Origin: Xanthomonas campestris pv. badrii
Lineage (GTDB): Bacteria; Pseudomonadota; Gammaproteobacteria; Xanthomonadales; Xanthomonadaceae
NCBI RefSeq assembly: GCF_012848175.1
Contig: NZ_CP051651.1
Location: 2,170,001 to 2,234,000 of the forward strand
Length of the DNA stretch: 64,000 nt
Reading direction: 5' to 3'
A program made the translations under genes and the position numbers. The notes beneath the pieces were generated by a model, which saw only the letters and a program-made list of their open reading frames with translations, was not told the origin of the DNA and did no database searches. This document shows positions 34,287 through 45,032 of the stretch, piece after piece; position 1 is the stretch's first letter; every line of letters begins with the position of its first letter.

Positions 34287-34931
34287 ATGATCGAACCGCT
34301 GCACACCGCGCCCCCGCTGCTGGCGGCGCACGCGCTGGCCTTCAGCCGCAACGAGGAGCCGGTGTTCGGCCCGCTGGATTTCCATGTCGATGCCGGCGAA
34401 GCCTTGCTGGTGCAGGGCGACAACGGTGCCGGCAAGACCACGCTGCTGCGGGTGCTGGCCGGGCTGCTGCAGATGGAGAGCGGGCAGATCCAGATCGACG
34501 GCAAGACCGCCCGGCGCGGCGACCGCAGCCGCTTCATGGCCTATCTGGGCCACCTGCCCGGCCTGAAGGCCGACCTCAGCACGCTGGAGAACCTGCATTT
34601 CCTGTGCGGCCTGCATGGCCGACGGGCCAAGCAGATGCCCGGCAGCGCGCTGGCCATCGTGGGCCTGGCCGGTTACGAGGATGCGCTGGTGCGGCAACTG
34701 TCTGCCGGCCAGCGCAAGCGGCTGGGGCTTGCCCGGCTATGGCTGTCGCCGGCTCCGTTGTGGCTGCTGGACGAGCCCTACGCCAACCTGGACCTGGACG
34801 GCATCACCCTGGTCAACCGGATGATTTCCGCGCACCTGCGCGGCGGTGGCGCGGCACTGGTCACCACCCACGGCGCCTACGCGGCACCGCCGGTGCGCAC
34901 CCGCATGCTCACCCTGGAGGCCGCGGCATGA
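34287..34931 (+). CDS. ccmA: Cytochrome c biogenesis ATP-binding export protein CcmA
   Basis: 214-residue ABC ATPase of the CcmABCD complex, which releases haem-loaded CcmE for cytochrome c maturation (System I). The Walker A motif is [14 protein letters not shown] near residues 40-50, the signature is [15 protein letters not shown] near 130, and Walker B is [12 protein letters not shown]. The start is the ATG at 34287 ([10 protein letters not shown]); the upstream frame is not conserved. Its stop overlaps the ccmB ATG (ATGA). It is the first gene of a complete nine-gene ccm operon. Confidence 0.96.
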   Translation: MIEPLHTAPPLLAAHALAFSRNEEPVFGPLDFHVDAGEALLVQGDNGAGKTTLLRVLAGLLQMESGQIQIDGKTARRGDRSRFMAYLGHLPGLKADLSTLENLHFLCGLHGRRAKQMPGSALAIVGLAGYEDALVRQLSAGQRKRLGLARLWLSPAPLWLLDEPYANLDLDGITLVNRMISAHLRGGGAALVTTHGAYAAPPVRTRMLTLEAAA

Positions 34932-35620
34932 CGCCGTCATCGCAGCCGTCCTTGCTGCAAGCGGCCCGTGCGCTGCTGCGTCGCGATCTGCAATTGCTGT
35001 GGCGCCGTCGCAGCGACGCACTGCAGCCGGCGCTGTTCGCGCTGCTGATCGTGGTGCTGTTCGCACTGGGCCTGGGCGGACGCCCCGACCTGCTGGCTCA
35101 GGCCGCACCGGCGGTGCTGTGGCTGTCGGTATTGCTGGCCGGCCTGCTGTCGTTGGATGCGCTGTTCCGTAGCGACGTGGAAGACGGCTCGATGGAGCAA
35201 TGGTTGCTGGCGCCGGTGCCGCTGGCCTGGTTGATCGCGGTACGCGTGCTGCTGCATTGGGCCACCAGCGCGCTGCCGTTGATTGCAGTGACGCCCTTGC
35301 TGGGCGAATTGCTGCACCTGCCGCATGACCAATTGCCGGTGCTGCTGGCATCGTTGGCGCTGGGCACGCCGCTTCTGAGCCTGCTTGGCGCAGTGGTCGC
35401 GGCACTGACGGTCACCATGAAACGCTCTGGTATTCTCGTGGCGTTGCTGGCGTTGCCGCTGTACGTGCCGGTGCTGGTGTTCGGTGCCGGCAGTGTGGCG
35501 GCCAGCGGACAAGGGCAGGATGCGGTGGGTGCGTTGTTGTTGCTGGGCGCAGGGTTGGTGATCGGCATCGCGCTGGCACCGCTGGCGGCGGCAGCGGCGA
35601 TCCGCATCTCGCTCAGCTGA
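34928..35620 (+). CDS. ccmB: Haem exporter membrane protein CcmB
   Basis: 230-residue inner-membrane permease partner of CcmA with about six hydrophobic helices. The family signature [20 protein letters not shown] near residue 85 is present, as are the [20 protein letters not shown] opening and [14 protein letters not shown]. The ATG at 34928 overlaps the ccmA stop. The long frame that extends upstream of it is the opposite reading of ccmA and is not real. Confidence 0.95.
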   Translation: MTPSSQPSLLQAARALLRRDLQLLWRRRSDALQPALFALLIVVLFALGLGGRPDLLAQAAPAVLWLSVLLAGLLSLDALFRSDVEDGSMEQWLLAPVPLAWLIAVRVLLHWATSALPLIAVTPLLGELLHLPHDQLPVLLASLALGTPLLSLLGAVVAALTVTMKRSGILVALLALPLYVPVLVFGAGSVAASGQGQDAVGALLLLGAGLVIGIALAPLAAAAAIRISLS

Positions 35621-35732
35621 TCGACGTTGCAGATGCGCCATTGATGGGACACCGTAGGGTGTACGGTGGTGTCGTACCGGAAGCTGCCTCCATGCAAAGA
35701 GCCATCGCCATGCCAAGAGCCATCGCCATCGC

Positions 35733-37098
<1,366 letters not shown>

Positions 37099-37106
37099 GG
37101 CGCCTC

Positions 37107-37400
37107 GGGACTGGGGACCCGGGACCGGGGACCGGGGACCGGACTAGGGACCGGGGACCGGGGACCCGGGAAAGGCGCGTTGCCGCGAGCACGGGCCTGC
37201 CAGCAGTCGCTTGTCGCGCGCGTGTCGGCGAGGCCACCGACCTGACTTTCCCCGGGTCCCCGATCCCCGGCCCTGGCGCTCACAAACACCACGCAGCTTT
37301 CAACAACCTCGCAACGGTTGCCCCTTGCACGCCTCTCAGACGCGCCAGGAACCTTGCTTTTCCCGGGTCCCCGGTCCCCGGTCCCCAGTCCCGCCCCCCC
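37107..37400 (+). repeat. GGGGACC / GGTCCCC tracts filling the ccmE-ccmF gap
   Basis: G-rich GGGACC units at 37107-37173 follow the ccmE stop. C-rich GGGTCCCC/GGTCCCC units lie at 37247-37275 and 37359-37400, the last abutting the ccmF ATG at 37402. No gene lies between. The arms could pair into a long hairpin in the mRNA and leave no Shine-Dalgarno sequence before ccmF. Confidence 0.85.
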
Positions 37401-37401
37401 C

Positions 37402-39339
37402 ATGCTTCCTGAGCTCGGCACCTTCCTGCTGGTCCTGGCCTTGCTGGTCGCGCTGGTGCAGGCCGCCTTGCCGCTGGCCGGCGCACAGCGCGGGCATGCC
37501 AGCTGGATGGCGGTGGCGCGGCCGGCGGCGCTGGTGCAGCTGGGCCTGATTGCCACCGCGTTCGCGTTGCTGACGCACGCGTTCCTGGTGCAGGACTTTT
37601 CGGTGCGCTATGTGGCCGAAAACTCCAATAGCCTGCTGCCGGTGATCTACCGCTACTCGGCGGTCTGGGGCGCGCACGAAGGCTCGCTGTTGCTGTGGAC
37701 GCTGGTGCTGGCGCTGTGGACCGGCGCAGTGGCGCTGTGGTCGCGGCAATTGCCGGCGCAGGTGGTGGCGCGCGTGCTCGGGGTGATGGCGCTGATCAGC
37801 GTGGGCTTTCTGGCTTTCCTGCTGTTTACCTCCAATCCGTTTGCGCGCCTGCTACCGGTGCCGCCCGAAGGCGCCGACCTCAACCCCCTGCTGCAGGACC
37901 CAGGCCTGATCATCCACCCGCCGATGTTGTACTGCGGCTATGTCGGCTTTGCAGTGCCGTTTGCCTTCGCCATCGCCGCGCTGCTGGAGGGGCGGATGGA
38001 CGCGCGCTGGCTGCGCTGGACCCGGCCCTGGACCAACGTGGCCTGGGCGATGCTCACCGTGGGCATCGCGCTGGGCAGTTGGTGGGCGTACTACGAACTG
38101 GGCTGGGGCGGCTGGTGGTTCTGGGACCCGGTGGAAAACGCCAGCTTCATGCCATGGCTGGTCGGCACCGCCCTGCTGCATTCGCAGGCAGTCACCGAAA
38201 AGCGCGGCAGCTTCGCCAGCTGGACGCTGTTGCTGGCGATCGCCGCCTTCGCGTTGTCGCTGCTGGGTACCTTCCTGGTGCGCTCGGGCGTGCTGACCAG
38301 CGTGCATTCGTTCGCCGCCGATCCGTCGCGCGGCCTCTTCATCCTGGTGTTCCTGCTGGTGGTGGTGGGCGGCTCGCTGCTGCTGTACGCGATCCGCGCG
38401 CCGCGCCTGGCGCCCGGCGATGACCCGCGCCGCGCGTTTGCCGGCAGCTCGCGCGAGACGCTGCTGCTGCTCAACAACCTGCTGCTGACCTGCGCCTGCG
38501 CGATGGTGCTGCTGGGCACGCTGTACCCACTGCTGGCCGATGCATTGGGACTGGGCAAGCTGTCGGTGGGCCCGCCCTACTTCGGTACCTTGTTCGTGGT
38601 GTTGATGGCGCCGCTGGTGGCATTGCTGCCGTTTGGCCCGCTGACGCGCTGGCAGCGCGAACAGGCCTCGCGGCCGCTGGCCCTGCTGGCGCCGTGGGCC
38701 GGCCTGGCGCTGGCTGCAGGCGTGCTGGCCTGGTTCATGGCACCGCAGGGGCAGCTGAAGGCAGCCATCGGCGTCACCGGCGCGGCGTGGGTGCTGTTGG
38801 GCACAGTGCGCTTCCTGTGGACACGGCGTGCCGCCAAGGGCCGGCGATTCACCGCCGAGATGCTGGGCATGGCGCTGGCGCACCTGGGCGTGGCGGTCTT
38901 CCTGGCCGGCGCGCTGCTGGTGGAATCGCTGAGCCTGCAGCGCGAGGTCGCGCTGGCACCCGGCCAGCAGATCGAGATCGGGGGATACGCGCTGCACTTC
39001 GAGAATCTGGAAGAACTGCGCGGGCCCAATTACCTGTCCGACCGCGCCAACCTGCAGGTGTTCGAGGACGATGTGCCGGTTGGCAGGCTGCATGCCGAAA
39101 AACGCCGCTACGCCAGCGGCGGACAGACCCTGACCGAGGCGGCGATCCGCCCTGGCCCGTTTGGCGATCTGTATGTCGCCCTTGGCGAACCGCTGGGCAA
39201 CCAGGCCTGGGCGGTGCGCGTCCACCTCAAACCGTTCGTGCGCTGGATCTGGCTGGGAGCGCTGCTGATGGCGCTTGGCGGCCTGGTCACCGCGGCCGAC
39301 CGGCGTTTTCGTCGTCCTGCGGAGATCCAAGATGTCTGA
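37402..39339 (+). CDS. ccmF: Cytochrome c-type haem lyase subunit CcmF
   Basis: 645-residue inner-membrane protein of the haem lyase that ligates haem to apocytochrome c. More than a dozen hydrophobic helices are visible. The WWD motif is GWGGWWFWDPVENASFMPWL near residue 235, and conserved His residues occur in LIIHPPMLYCGYVG and SVHSFAADPSRG. The start is the ATG at 37402 (MLPELGTFLL); upstream in-frame codons are translated repeat DNA. Its stop overlaps the ccmG start by eight bases. Confidence 0.96.
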   Translation: MLPELGTFLLVLALLVALVQAALPLAGAQRGHASWMAVARPAALVQLGLIATAFALLTHAFLVQDFSVRYVAENSNSLLPVIYRYSAVWGAHEGSLLLWTLVLALWTGAVALWSRQLPAQVVARVLGVMALISVGFLAFLLFTSNPFARLLPVPPEGADLNPLLQDPGLIIHPPMLYCGYVGFAVPFAFAIAALLEGRMDARWLRWTRPWTNVAWAMLTVGIALGSWWAYYELGWGGWWFWDPVENASFMPWLVGTALLHSQAVTEKRGSFASWTLLLAIAAFALSLLGTFLVRSGVLTSVHSFAADPSRGLFILVFLLVVVGGSLLLYAIRAPRLAPGDDPRRAFAGSSRETLLLLNNLLLTCACAMVLLGTLYPLLADALGLGKLSVGPPYFGTLFVVLMAPLVALLPFGPLTRWQREQASRPLALLAPWAGLALAAGVLAWFMAPQGQLKAAIGVTGAAWVLLGTVRFLWTRRAAKGRRFTAEMLGMALAHLGVAVFLAGALLVESLSLQREVALAPGQQIEIGGYALHFENLEELRGPNYLSDRANLQVFEDDVPVGRLHAEKRRYASGGQTLTEAAIRPGPFGDLYVALGEPLGNQAWAVRVHLKPFVRWIWLGALLMALGGLVTAADRRFRRPAEIQDV

Positions 39340-39934
39340 GTCACGTTCGCCCCGCCTGCCCACTGCGGTTCTCGTGGGCGCCATCGTGCTGCTGCTCGCC
39401 CTGGCGGCACTGCTGGTCTATGCGGTGGTGCGTTCAGGACAGGGCGATCGCGATGCCCTGCCCTCGGCGCTGATCGGCAAGCCGGCGCCGGAGTTCGCGC
39501 TGCCGTTGCTGCACGACCCCAGCATCGTGGTGCACGCGCGCGAGCTGCGCGGCGCGCCCTACATCATCAATGTATGGGGCAGCTGGTGCCCGGCCTGCCG
39601 CGAAGAACACCCGGTGCTGAGCAGGTTTGCGCTGACCAAACGGGTGCGCGTGATTGGCTACAACTGGAAGGACGAGCGCGACGACGCCCTGCGCTGGCTC
39701 GAGCAATTGGGCAACCCGTACCTGCTGGTGGTCGCCGACCTCGACGGGCGCACCGCCATCGACTTCGGCATTGCGGCGGCGCCGGAAACCTTCCTGGTCG
39801 ACGGGCGCGGCGTGGTGCGCTGGAAGTACAGCGGCATGCTCACCCAGTCCATCATCGACACCCAGCTGATTCCGGCATTGAGCCGGATCGAACGCTCGCC
39901 CAGCGCCGCCCCGGACCTGCACGCCAAGCCATGA
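39332..39934 (+). CDS. ccmG: Thiol:disulfide interchange protein CcmG (DsbE)
   Basis: 200-residue membrane-anchored thioredoxin-like reductant that keeps the CXXCH haem sites of apocytochrome c reduced. The N-terminal anchor is AVLVGAIVLLLALAALLVYA. The active site is WGSWCPACREEHPVL (Cys-Pro-Ala-Cys; many homologues have Cys-Pro-Thr-Cys) near residue 85. GVNW-like VIGYNWKDERDDALRWL and APETFLVDGRGVVRWKYSG complete the family pattern. Its ends overlap ccmF and ccmH. Confidence 0.95.
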   Translation: MSESRSPRLPTAVLVGAIVLLLALAALLVYAVVRSGQGDRDALPSALIGKPAPEFALPLLHDPSIVVHARELRGAPYIINVWGSWCPACREEHPVLSRFALTKRVRVIGYNWKDERDDALRWLEQLGNPYLLVVADLDGRTAIDFGIAAAPETFLVDGRGVVRWKYSGMLTQSIIDTQLIPALSRIERSPSAAPDLHAKP

Positions 39935-40365
39935 GCCGCGCCTGGCTGCTGACGCTGCTGCTGCTCCCCTGGCTGGCCGTGGCCCAGCCGGTGGGCGATC
40001 ACGCGCCGCCGCATTACCGTTCCGCCGCCGAGGAGGCGCGCTTCCACGCGCTGACCGCCGAGCTGCGTTGCGTGCAATGCCAGAACCAGTCGCTGGCCGA
40101 TTCCAACGCGCAGATTGCGCAGGACCTGCGCCGCGAAGTGCTGGCGCTGATGCAGCAGGGCCGCAGCGATGCGCAGATCCGGCAGTTCCTGGTCGCGCGC
40201 TATGGCGAGTTCGTGCTGTACCGGCCGCAGGTGGAATCGCGCACCTGGTTGCTGTGGTTTGGCCCGTTGCTGGTCCTGCTGGTGGGCGGCACGGCAGTGG
40301 TCATGGTGGTACGCCGCCGCAGCGCTGCCGCGCCCGCGCTGCCGCCCGACGAGCAGGAGTGGTGA
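39931..40365 (+). CDS. ccmH: Cytochrome c-type biogenesis protein CcmH
   Basis: 144-residue membrane-anchored thiol protein of the haem lyase. It has a signal peptide (LLTLLLLPWLAVA-QPVG). The family motif ELRCVQCQNQSLADSNAQIA (LRCxxCQ) sits near residue 47, and a C-terminal helix (LLWFGPLLVLLVGGTAVVMV) anchors it. It is the short CcmH, with CcmI separate. The ATG at 39931 overlaps the ccmG stop, and its stop shares one base with the ccmI start (TGATG). Confidence 0.95.
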   Translation: MSRAWLLTLLLLPWLAVAQPVGDHAPPHYRSAAEEARFHALTAELRCVQCQNQSLADSNAQIAQDLRREVLALMQQGRSDAQIRQFLVARYGEFVLYRPQVESRTWLLWFGPLLVLLVGGTAVVMVVRRRSAAAPALPPDEQEW

Positions 40366-41375
40366 TGGTCGGTTTCGTGATTGCGGTGGTAGCCGTTGCA
40401 CTGCTGGCCTCTGGCGTGGCGTTGCGGCCACTGTGGCGGCAGACGCGCGGGCTGGCCGCCAGCGTGGCGGCGCTGCTGCTGGCCGCCAGTGCAGCGCTGT
40501 ACTGGTTGGTGGGCACGCCGGGCGCAATCGAGCTGGCCGCCAACCGCCCGGACACGCCACGCACGCTGGATGAGGCCATCGTGCAGCTGCGCGCCGCGCT
40601 GGCGCGCAATCCCGAGCAGGCCGAAGGCTGGGTGCTGCTGGGACGTTCGCTGTCCAGCCAGCAGAAATTCGTCGACGCCCGCGACGCCTTTGCGCGCGCG
40701 GTGGCGCTGCGACCGGATGAACCGGACGTGCTGGTGGCGGCCGCGCAGGCGCGCATGCTTGCCGACGACAGCGGCCGCCCGGATCCGCAGGCGATGCGCC
40801 TGCTCGAGCATGCGCTCAGCGTGCAGCCGGACCACCAGCGCGCACGCTGGTTCCTGGGCGTGGTGCAGCGCCAGGCCGGCCAGCCGGCCAAGGCCAGCGC
40901 CACCTGGGAGCCATTGCTGCAGGTGGTCGACGCCAGCACCCGCCCTGGCCTGCTCGAGCAGATCAACGCCGCACGCGGGGAAGCCGGGCTGGCAGCGTTG
41001 CCGGCAGCCGAGAGCGGCGCCGATACGGCGGCCGGCAAACGCATCAGCGTGCGCATTGCGCTGGATGCGGAATTCGCCAAACGCGCCGCGCTGCCCGGCG
41101 ACACCAGCGTATTCGTGATCGCCCGCGCGGCCGACTCCCCGATGCCGGTGGCAGTGGAAAAACATGCCCTCAGCGAGTTGCCGCTGACGGTCACCCTGGA
41201 CGACGGCGACAGCCCGATGCCCACCCGCGCCCTGTCGTCATTGGACAACGTGCAGGTGCTGGCGCGGCTGTCGCGCAGCGGCAACGCGATGCGCCAGGCC
41301 GACGATGTGGAAAGCACGCCGATCACCGTGCAACTGCCGGCCAACGCCCCAGTAGAGCTGGTGATCGGACGCTAG
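40365..41375 (+). CDS. ccmI: Cytochrome c biogenesis protein CcmI (TPR, apocytochrome chaperone)
   Basis: 336 residues with two N-terminal hydrophobic segments (MVGFVIAVVAVALLASGVAL and AASVAALLLAASAALYWLV). A TPR domain follows (LRAALARNPEQAEGWVLLGR, ARDAFARAVALRPDEPDVLV). The C-terminal beta-rich periplasmic domain (RISVRIALDAEFAKRAALPG) is typical of CcmI proteins that hold the apocytochrome C-terminus. The ATG at 40365 overlaps the ccmH stop. Its last codons are duplicated in tandem immediately downstream. Confidence 0.92.
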   Translation: MVGFVIAVVAVALLASGVALRPLWRQTRGLAASVAALLLAASAALYWLVGTPGAIELAANRPDTPRTLDEAIVQLRAALARNPEQAEGWVLLGRSLSSQQKFVDARDAFARAVALRPDEPDVLVAAAQARMLADDSGRPDPQAMRLLEHALSVQPDHQRARWFLGVVQRQAGQPAKASATWEPLLQVVDASTRPGLLEQINAARGEAGLAALPAAESGADTAAGKRISVRIALDAEFAKRAALPGDTSVFVIARAADSPMPVAVEKHALSELPLTVTLDDGDSPMPTRALSSLDNVQVLARLSRSGNAMRQADDVESTPITVQLPANAPVELVIGR

Positions 41376-41396
41376 TAGGGCTGGTGATGGGACGCT
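41351..41396 (+). repeat. 23-bp tandem duplication of the ccmI stop region
   Basis: 41351-41373 and 41374-41396 are head-to-tail copies that differ at two positions. They cover the last codons of ccmI and carry the stop triplet; the second copy is downstream of the stop. Confidence 0.85.
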
Positions 41397-41476
41397 AATA
41401 GTGCGTGCGTCAACCGGCCCACCACGCTGCAACACGTGGTTTCACTTGCGCTACAAGAGCACAGCCAGCCGCTCCT

Positions 41477-41526
41477 CCCGATTCCCGATTCCCGATTCCC
41501 GATTCCCGACTCCCAATTCCCACCCC
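41477..41526 (+). repeat. GATTCCC tract abutting the metX start
   Basis: Five or more GATTCCC-like units run up to the metX ATG at 41528, leaving no Shine-Dalgarno sequence. No G-rich partner tract follows ccmI; the 23-bp duplication sits there instead. I see no riboswitch in this 150-bp gap. Confidence 0.85.
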
Positions 41527-41527
41527 C

Positions 41528-42730
41528 ATGACCGAATTCATCCCCACCGGCAGCCTGTTCCACGCCCTGCCCTCGCCGTTTCCGATGAAGCGCGGCGGCG
41601 CCCTGCACCAGGCGCGCATCGCCTATGAAACCTGGGGCACGCTGGCCGCCGATCGCAGCAATGCGCTGCTGATCGTCACCGGGCTGTCGCCCAATGCGCA
41701 TGCCGCCGCCAACCAGGCCAATCCGGAACCGGGCTGGTGGGAAGCGATGCTGGGGCCGGGCAAGCCGATCGATACCACGCGCTGGTTCGTGGTCTGCGTC
41801 AACTCACTGGGCAGCTGCAAGGGTTCGACCGGGCCGGCGTCGATCGATCTGGCCACCGGCGAGCGCTATCGGCTGCGCTTTCCGGACCTGTCGATCGAAG
41901 ACGTGGCCGATGCCGCCGCCGATGTGGTGCGCGCGCTGGGCATCGCGCAACTGGCCTGCCTGATCGGCAACTCGATGGGCGGCATGACCGCGCTGGCGCT
42001 GCTGCTGCGCCATCCCGGCATCGCGCGTAGCCATATCAACATCTCCGGCAGCGCGCAGGCCTTGCCGTTTTCCATCGCCATCCGCTCGCTGCAGCGCGAA
42101 GCCATCCGGCTGGACCCCAACTGGAACGGCGGCCATTACGACGACACCCGCTACCCGGAATCGGGCATGCGCATGGCCCGCAAACTCGGCGTGATCACCT
42201 ATCGCTCGGCGCTGGAATGGGACGGCCGCTTCGGCCGCGTGCGGCTGGATTCCGAACAGGCCGACGACGATCCGTTCGGGCTGGAATTCCAGGTGGAAAG
42301 CTATCTGGAAGGCCACGCGCGCCGCTTCGTGCGCTTCTTCGATCCCAACTGCTATCTGTACCTGAGCCGCTCGATGGACTGGTTCGATCTGGCCGACTAC
42401 GCCGAGCAGGCTCCGAGCGCACAGGCGCCATTGGCTGGCGCCGGCGACGCCGGCGCGCCTGTCGGCAACGCGTCGGCACGCCAGGACTCCAGCGATGGCA
42501 AGGTGCTGGCCGGCCTGTCGCACATCCGCATCGCACGCGCGCTGTCGATCGGCGCCAACACCGACATCCTGTTCCCGGTGCAGCAACAGGAACAGATCGC
42601 CGATGGCCTGCGCGCCGGCGGCGCCGATGCCCGCTTCATCGGCCTGGATTCGCCGCAGGGCCACGACGCCTTCCTGGTGGACTTCGCACGGTTCGGCCCG
42701 GCGGTCCGCGACTTCCTGGACGCCTGCTGA
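41528..42730 (+). CDS. metX: MetX-family homoserine O-acyltransferase, probably O-succinyltransferase
   Basis: 400-residue alpha/beta-hydrolase-fold enzyme of methionine synthesis that acylates homoserine. The nucleophile elbow is LIGNSMGGMTALAL near residue 150, and the catalytic Asp and His are in GANTDILFPVQQQ and SPQGHDAFLVDFARF. LGSCKGSTGPASID in place of the acetyltransferase pattern LGGCMGSTGP is consistent with the succinyl-CoA-using MetX described from Xanthomonas (family knowledge; specificity inferred). The start at 41528 (MTEFIPTGSLF) follows a repeat tract. An Ala-rich insertion (SAQAPLAGAGDAGAPVGNAS) lies near residue 300. Confidence 0.93.
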   Translation: MTEFIPTGSLFHALPSPFPMKRGGALHQARIAYETWGTLAADRSNALLIVTGLSPNAHAAANQANPEPGWWEAMLGPGKPIDTTRWFVVCVNSLGSCKGSTGPASIDLATGERYRLRFPDLSIEDVADAAADVVRALGIAQLACLIGNSMGGMTALALLLRHPGIARSHINISGSAQALPFSIAIRSLQREAIRLDPNWNGGHYDDTRYPESGMRMARKLGVITYRSALEWDGRFGRVRLDSEQADDDPFGLEFQVESYLEGHARRFVRFFDPNCYLYLSRSMDWFDLADYAEQAPSAQAPLAGAGDAGAPVGNASARQDSSDGKVLAGLSHIRIARALSIGANTDILFPVQQQEQIADGLRAGGADARFIGLDSPQGHDAFLVDFARFGPAVRDFLDAC

Positions 42731-42870
42731 TTGCCAGGTCCACATCCCGATCGAGGTCGCGCTCCTCGCAGACCGCAAGCCGCAAGCTGACTGGATCCAG
42801 ATCCCGATCGACGCCCACCACCAGCAGCCAGCTGCCGCGCCGGCTGCTGGCCGGCCTGTTCGCGGCCGGC

Positions 42871-43170
42871 ATGCTCGGCCTGGTACTCGCAGATCGGCTG
42901 CCGGCTGCGATTGCGCTCTGGTACGCGGCAACCAGCATTGCCGCACTGATCGCCTATCGGCTGGACAAGAGCGCAGCCAGGCGCGGCCAGCGCCGCACCC
43001 CGGAAGCCACCCTGCATGCCATCGCATTGCTCGGCGGCTGGCCCGGCGCGCTGCTGGCGCAATCGCTGTTCCGGCACAAGACCGTCAAGACCTCGTTCCA
43101 GATCGCGTTCTGGGTCAGCGCGCTCGCAAACGCCGCGGCCCTGGCCTGGGCGGTGTATCTGACGCGCTGA
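42871..43170 (+). CDS. DUF1294 membrane protein (start uncertain)
   Basis: At least 99 residues of the DUF1294 family: YRLDKSAARRGQRRTPEATL followed by LLGGWPGALLAQSLFRHKTV and KTSFQIAFW is the signature. Two to three hydrophobic helices make it an inner-membrane protein of unknown function. ATG at 42871 is the first in-frame ATG after metX, but homologous sequence appears to begin slightly earlier (LPRRLLAGLFAAG). An upstream CTG or another non-ATG start is therefore possible. Confidence 0.7.
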   Translation: MLGLVLADRLPAAIALWYAATSIAALIAYRLDKSAARRGQRRTPEATLHAIALLGGWPGALLAQSLFRHKTVKTSFQIAFWVSALANAAALAWAVYLTR

Positions 43171-43355
43171 AGCGCCATGCCCATGCTTATGGGGGGCTGA
43201 CAAAACGCCTGCGCAGCCGCGATGCAGGCGTGGCGGCTGCTCGGTGCGGCATGTGCCACGCGTCCAACGGGTGCTGAGCGCGCCATCCACGCCCAGCTGA
43301 CGACTGCGCGCTTCGGTCTGTTGGTCGCTCCAGAACCCAGCCATGGCGAGGGAGC

Positions 43356-45032
43356 TCATTCCAGCGACTGCAGCGTTCCTTCACGCATGCGGTAATGCCG
43401 GTGCACCACACCGGCAGGCACGCTGTCGTGGGTGATCATCACCAGGCTGCGCTCGCCGAGCGCGGCGGCAAGATCCAGCAGCAAGGCGTGGGCGGTATCC
43501 ACATCCAGCCCGTCGGTGGGTTCGTCCAGCAGCAGGATGGGCGCATCGCGCAGCAAGGCGCGCGCCAGCGCCAGGCGGCGCGCCTGGCCGGCAGACAGCG
43601 TGGCACCGTTCTCGCCGACCCAGGTCTCCAGCCCGTTCTGCGCACTGGCCCAGTCGCGTAGACGCACCTGGTCGAGCACCGCCCACAGCGCAGCGTCGCT
43701 GGCGGCGGCGTCGCCGATCAGCAGGTTTTCGCGCACGCTGCCGGCAAACACCGGGGCGTTCTGCGGCAACCAGGCAATGCGCCGGTGCCAGTGCGCCTGC
43801 GCACACCGCTGCAGATCGATGCCCGCGTAGCTGACTTGCCCGGCCTGCGGATCCCATAGCCGCAGCAGCAGCGCCGACAAGGTGCTCTTGCCGCTGCCGC
43901 TATCACCGCCGATGGCGATGCGCTCGCCGGCTGCCAGGGTCAGATCGAGCCCCTGCAACACCGGACGCACGCCACCAGGCCAGGAAAACGACACTTGTTG
44001 CAGCTGCAGCGTGCCCGTGCGCGGCACCTCGGCGGGCTGCACCGGGTCGCTGACCGAGGGCGCCTGATCGACGATGGCCTGCAGCCGCCCGGCCGCCACG
44101 CGCGCGCCCTGCAGTGCCTGCAAGGCCAACCCGGCGCCGGCCGACACTTCCAGCAGGGCCATGGTGAGAAACACCAGCGCGGCCGCCAGTTCGGCGGTGA
44201 TCGCTCCCTGCTCGACGGCGCGCAGTGCCAGCCACAGCATGCCGGCCAGCCCGACGCCGCCGCAGAGCGCATGCAGCAGGTTGCCGGTGATCAGGCGCCG
44301 GCGCTGCAGGCGATCGCCGTCCATCACCGCCGCGGCGGCCGCATCGACCTGCTGCAGCCAAGCGTCCTGGGCGTGGACCGCGGCCAGATCCGCCGCACCT
44401 TCCAGGCCCTCGAACGCCCGGGTCCGCAGCTGGGTGCGCTGCTGCGCGCGCAGCCGTTCGCGCTGCGCGCCGCCGCGTGCCACCTGCCACGGCACCAGCC
44501 CGCCGATCGCCACACCCAGCGCCAGCAACACCAGGGCCGCGGGTGGATGGATCAAGGCGGCGGCAACCACGCCGGCCACCCAGATGCCCAGCAGTGCCGC
44601 CAGCGGCGCCAGCGCACGCACGCTCACGCCGTCGACCTCGCCGATGTCCGACATCAGCCGCGCCAGCAGATCGCCGGTGCGCGTGGCCGACAGGCGCCCC
44701 GGTGCCAGCGGCAAGGCGCGGCGGAAGAACCACACGCGCAGATCGCGGGCGATGCGCAAGGTGGCATCGTGGCCGATCAGTTTCTCGCCGTAGCGCGACA
44801 CGATGCGCGCGAACGTCAGGGCGCGGATACCGGCCGAGGGCGAGAAGAAATTGAAGCCGGCGCCCATGCCGACCACGCCGGCCAGGGCGGCAGCGGTCAG
44901 GAACCCGCCGGACAAGGCCAGCAGGCCCACCCCCGCCAGCAGGGTGGCCAGCACCAGCAGTGCCGACAGCCCCAGCCGCCAGGCATGCCGGGCGAACACA
45001 TCGCGCAGACGGTCGTGGTGTGCCGCGCTCAT
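43356..45032 (-). CDS. cydC: Thiol reductant ABC exporter subunit CydC
   Basis: 558-residue half-transporter with an N-terminal six-helix membrane domain (LRLGLSALLVLATLLAGVGL-like opening after about residue 15) and a C-terminal ATPase. Walker A is GGDSGSGKSTLSALLLRL near 375, the signature is LSAGQARRLALARALL near 475, and Walker B is ILLLDEPTDGLDVD. With CydD it exports cysteine and glutathione to the periplasm, which cytochrome bd and c-type cytochrome assembly need. It is coupled to cydD by ATGA. Confidence 0.93.
   Translation of the reverse strand: MSAAHHDRLRDVFARHAWRLGLSALLVLATLLAGVGLLALSGGFLTAAALAGVVGMGAGFNFFSPSAGIRALTFARIVSRYGEKLIGHDATLRIARDLRVWFFRRALPLAPGRLSATRTGDLLARLMSDIGEVDGVSVRALAPLAALLGIWVAGVVAAALIHPPAALVLLALGVAIGGLVPWQVARGGAQRERLRAQQRTQLRTRAFEGLEGAADLAAVHAQDAWLQQVDAAAAAVMDGDRLQRRRLITGNLLHALCGGVGLAGMLWLALRAVEQGAITAELAAALVFLTMALLEVSAGAGLALQALQGARVAAGRLQAIVDQAPSVSDPVQPAEVPRTGTLQLQQVSFSWPGGVRPVLQGLDLTLAAGERIAIGGDSGSGKSTLSALLLRLWDPQAGQVSYAGIDLQRCAQAHWHRRIAWLPQNAPVFAGSVRENLLIGDAAASDAALWAVLDQVRLRDWASAQNGLETWVGENGATLSAGQARRLALARALLRDAPILLLDEPTDGLDVDTAHALLLDLAAALGERSLVMITHDSVPAGVVHRHYRMREGTLQSLE

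Noticed and set aside
41376..41527. SAM-type riboswitch before metX
   Set aside because: The gap is taken up by a 23-bp duplication and a GATTCCC tract; I could not draw a riboswitch fold.
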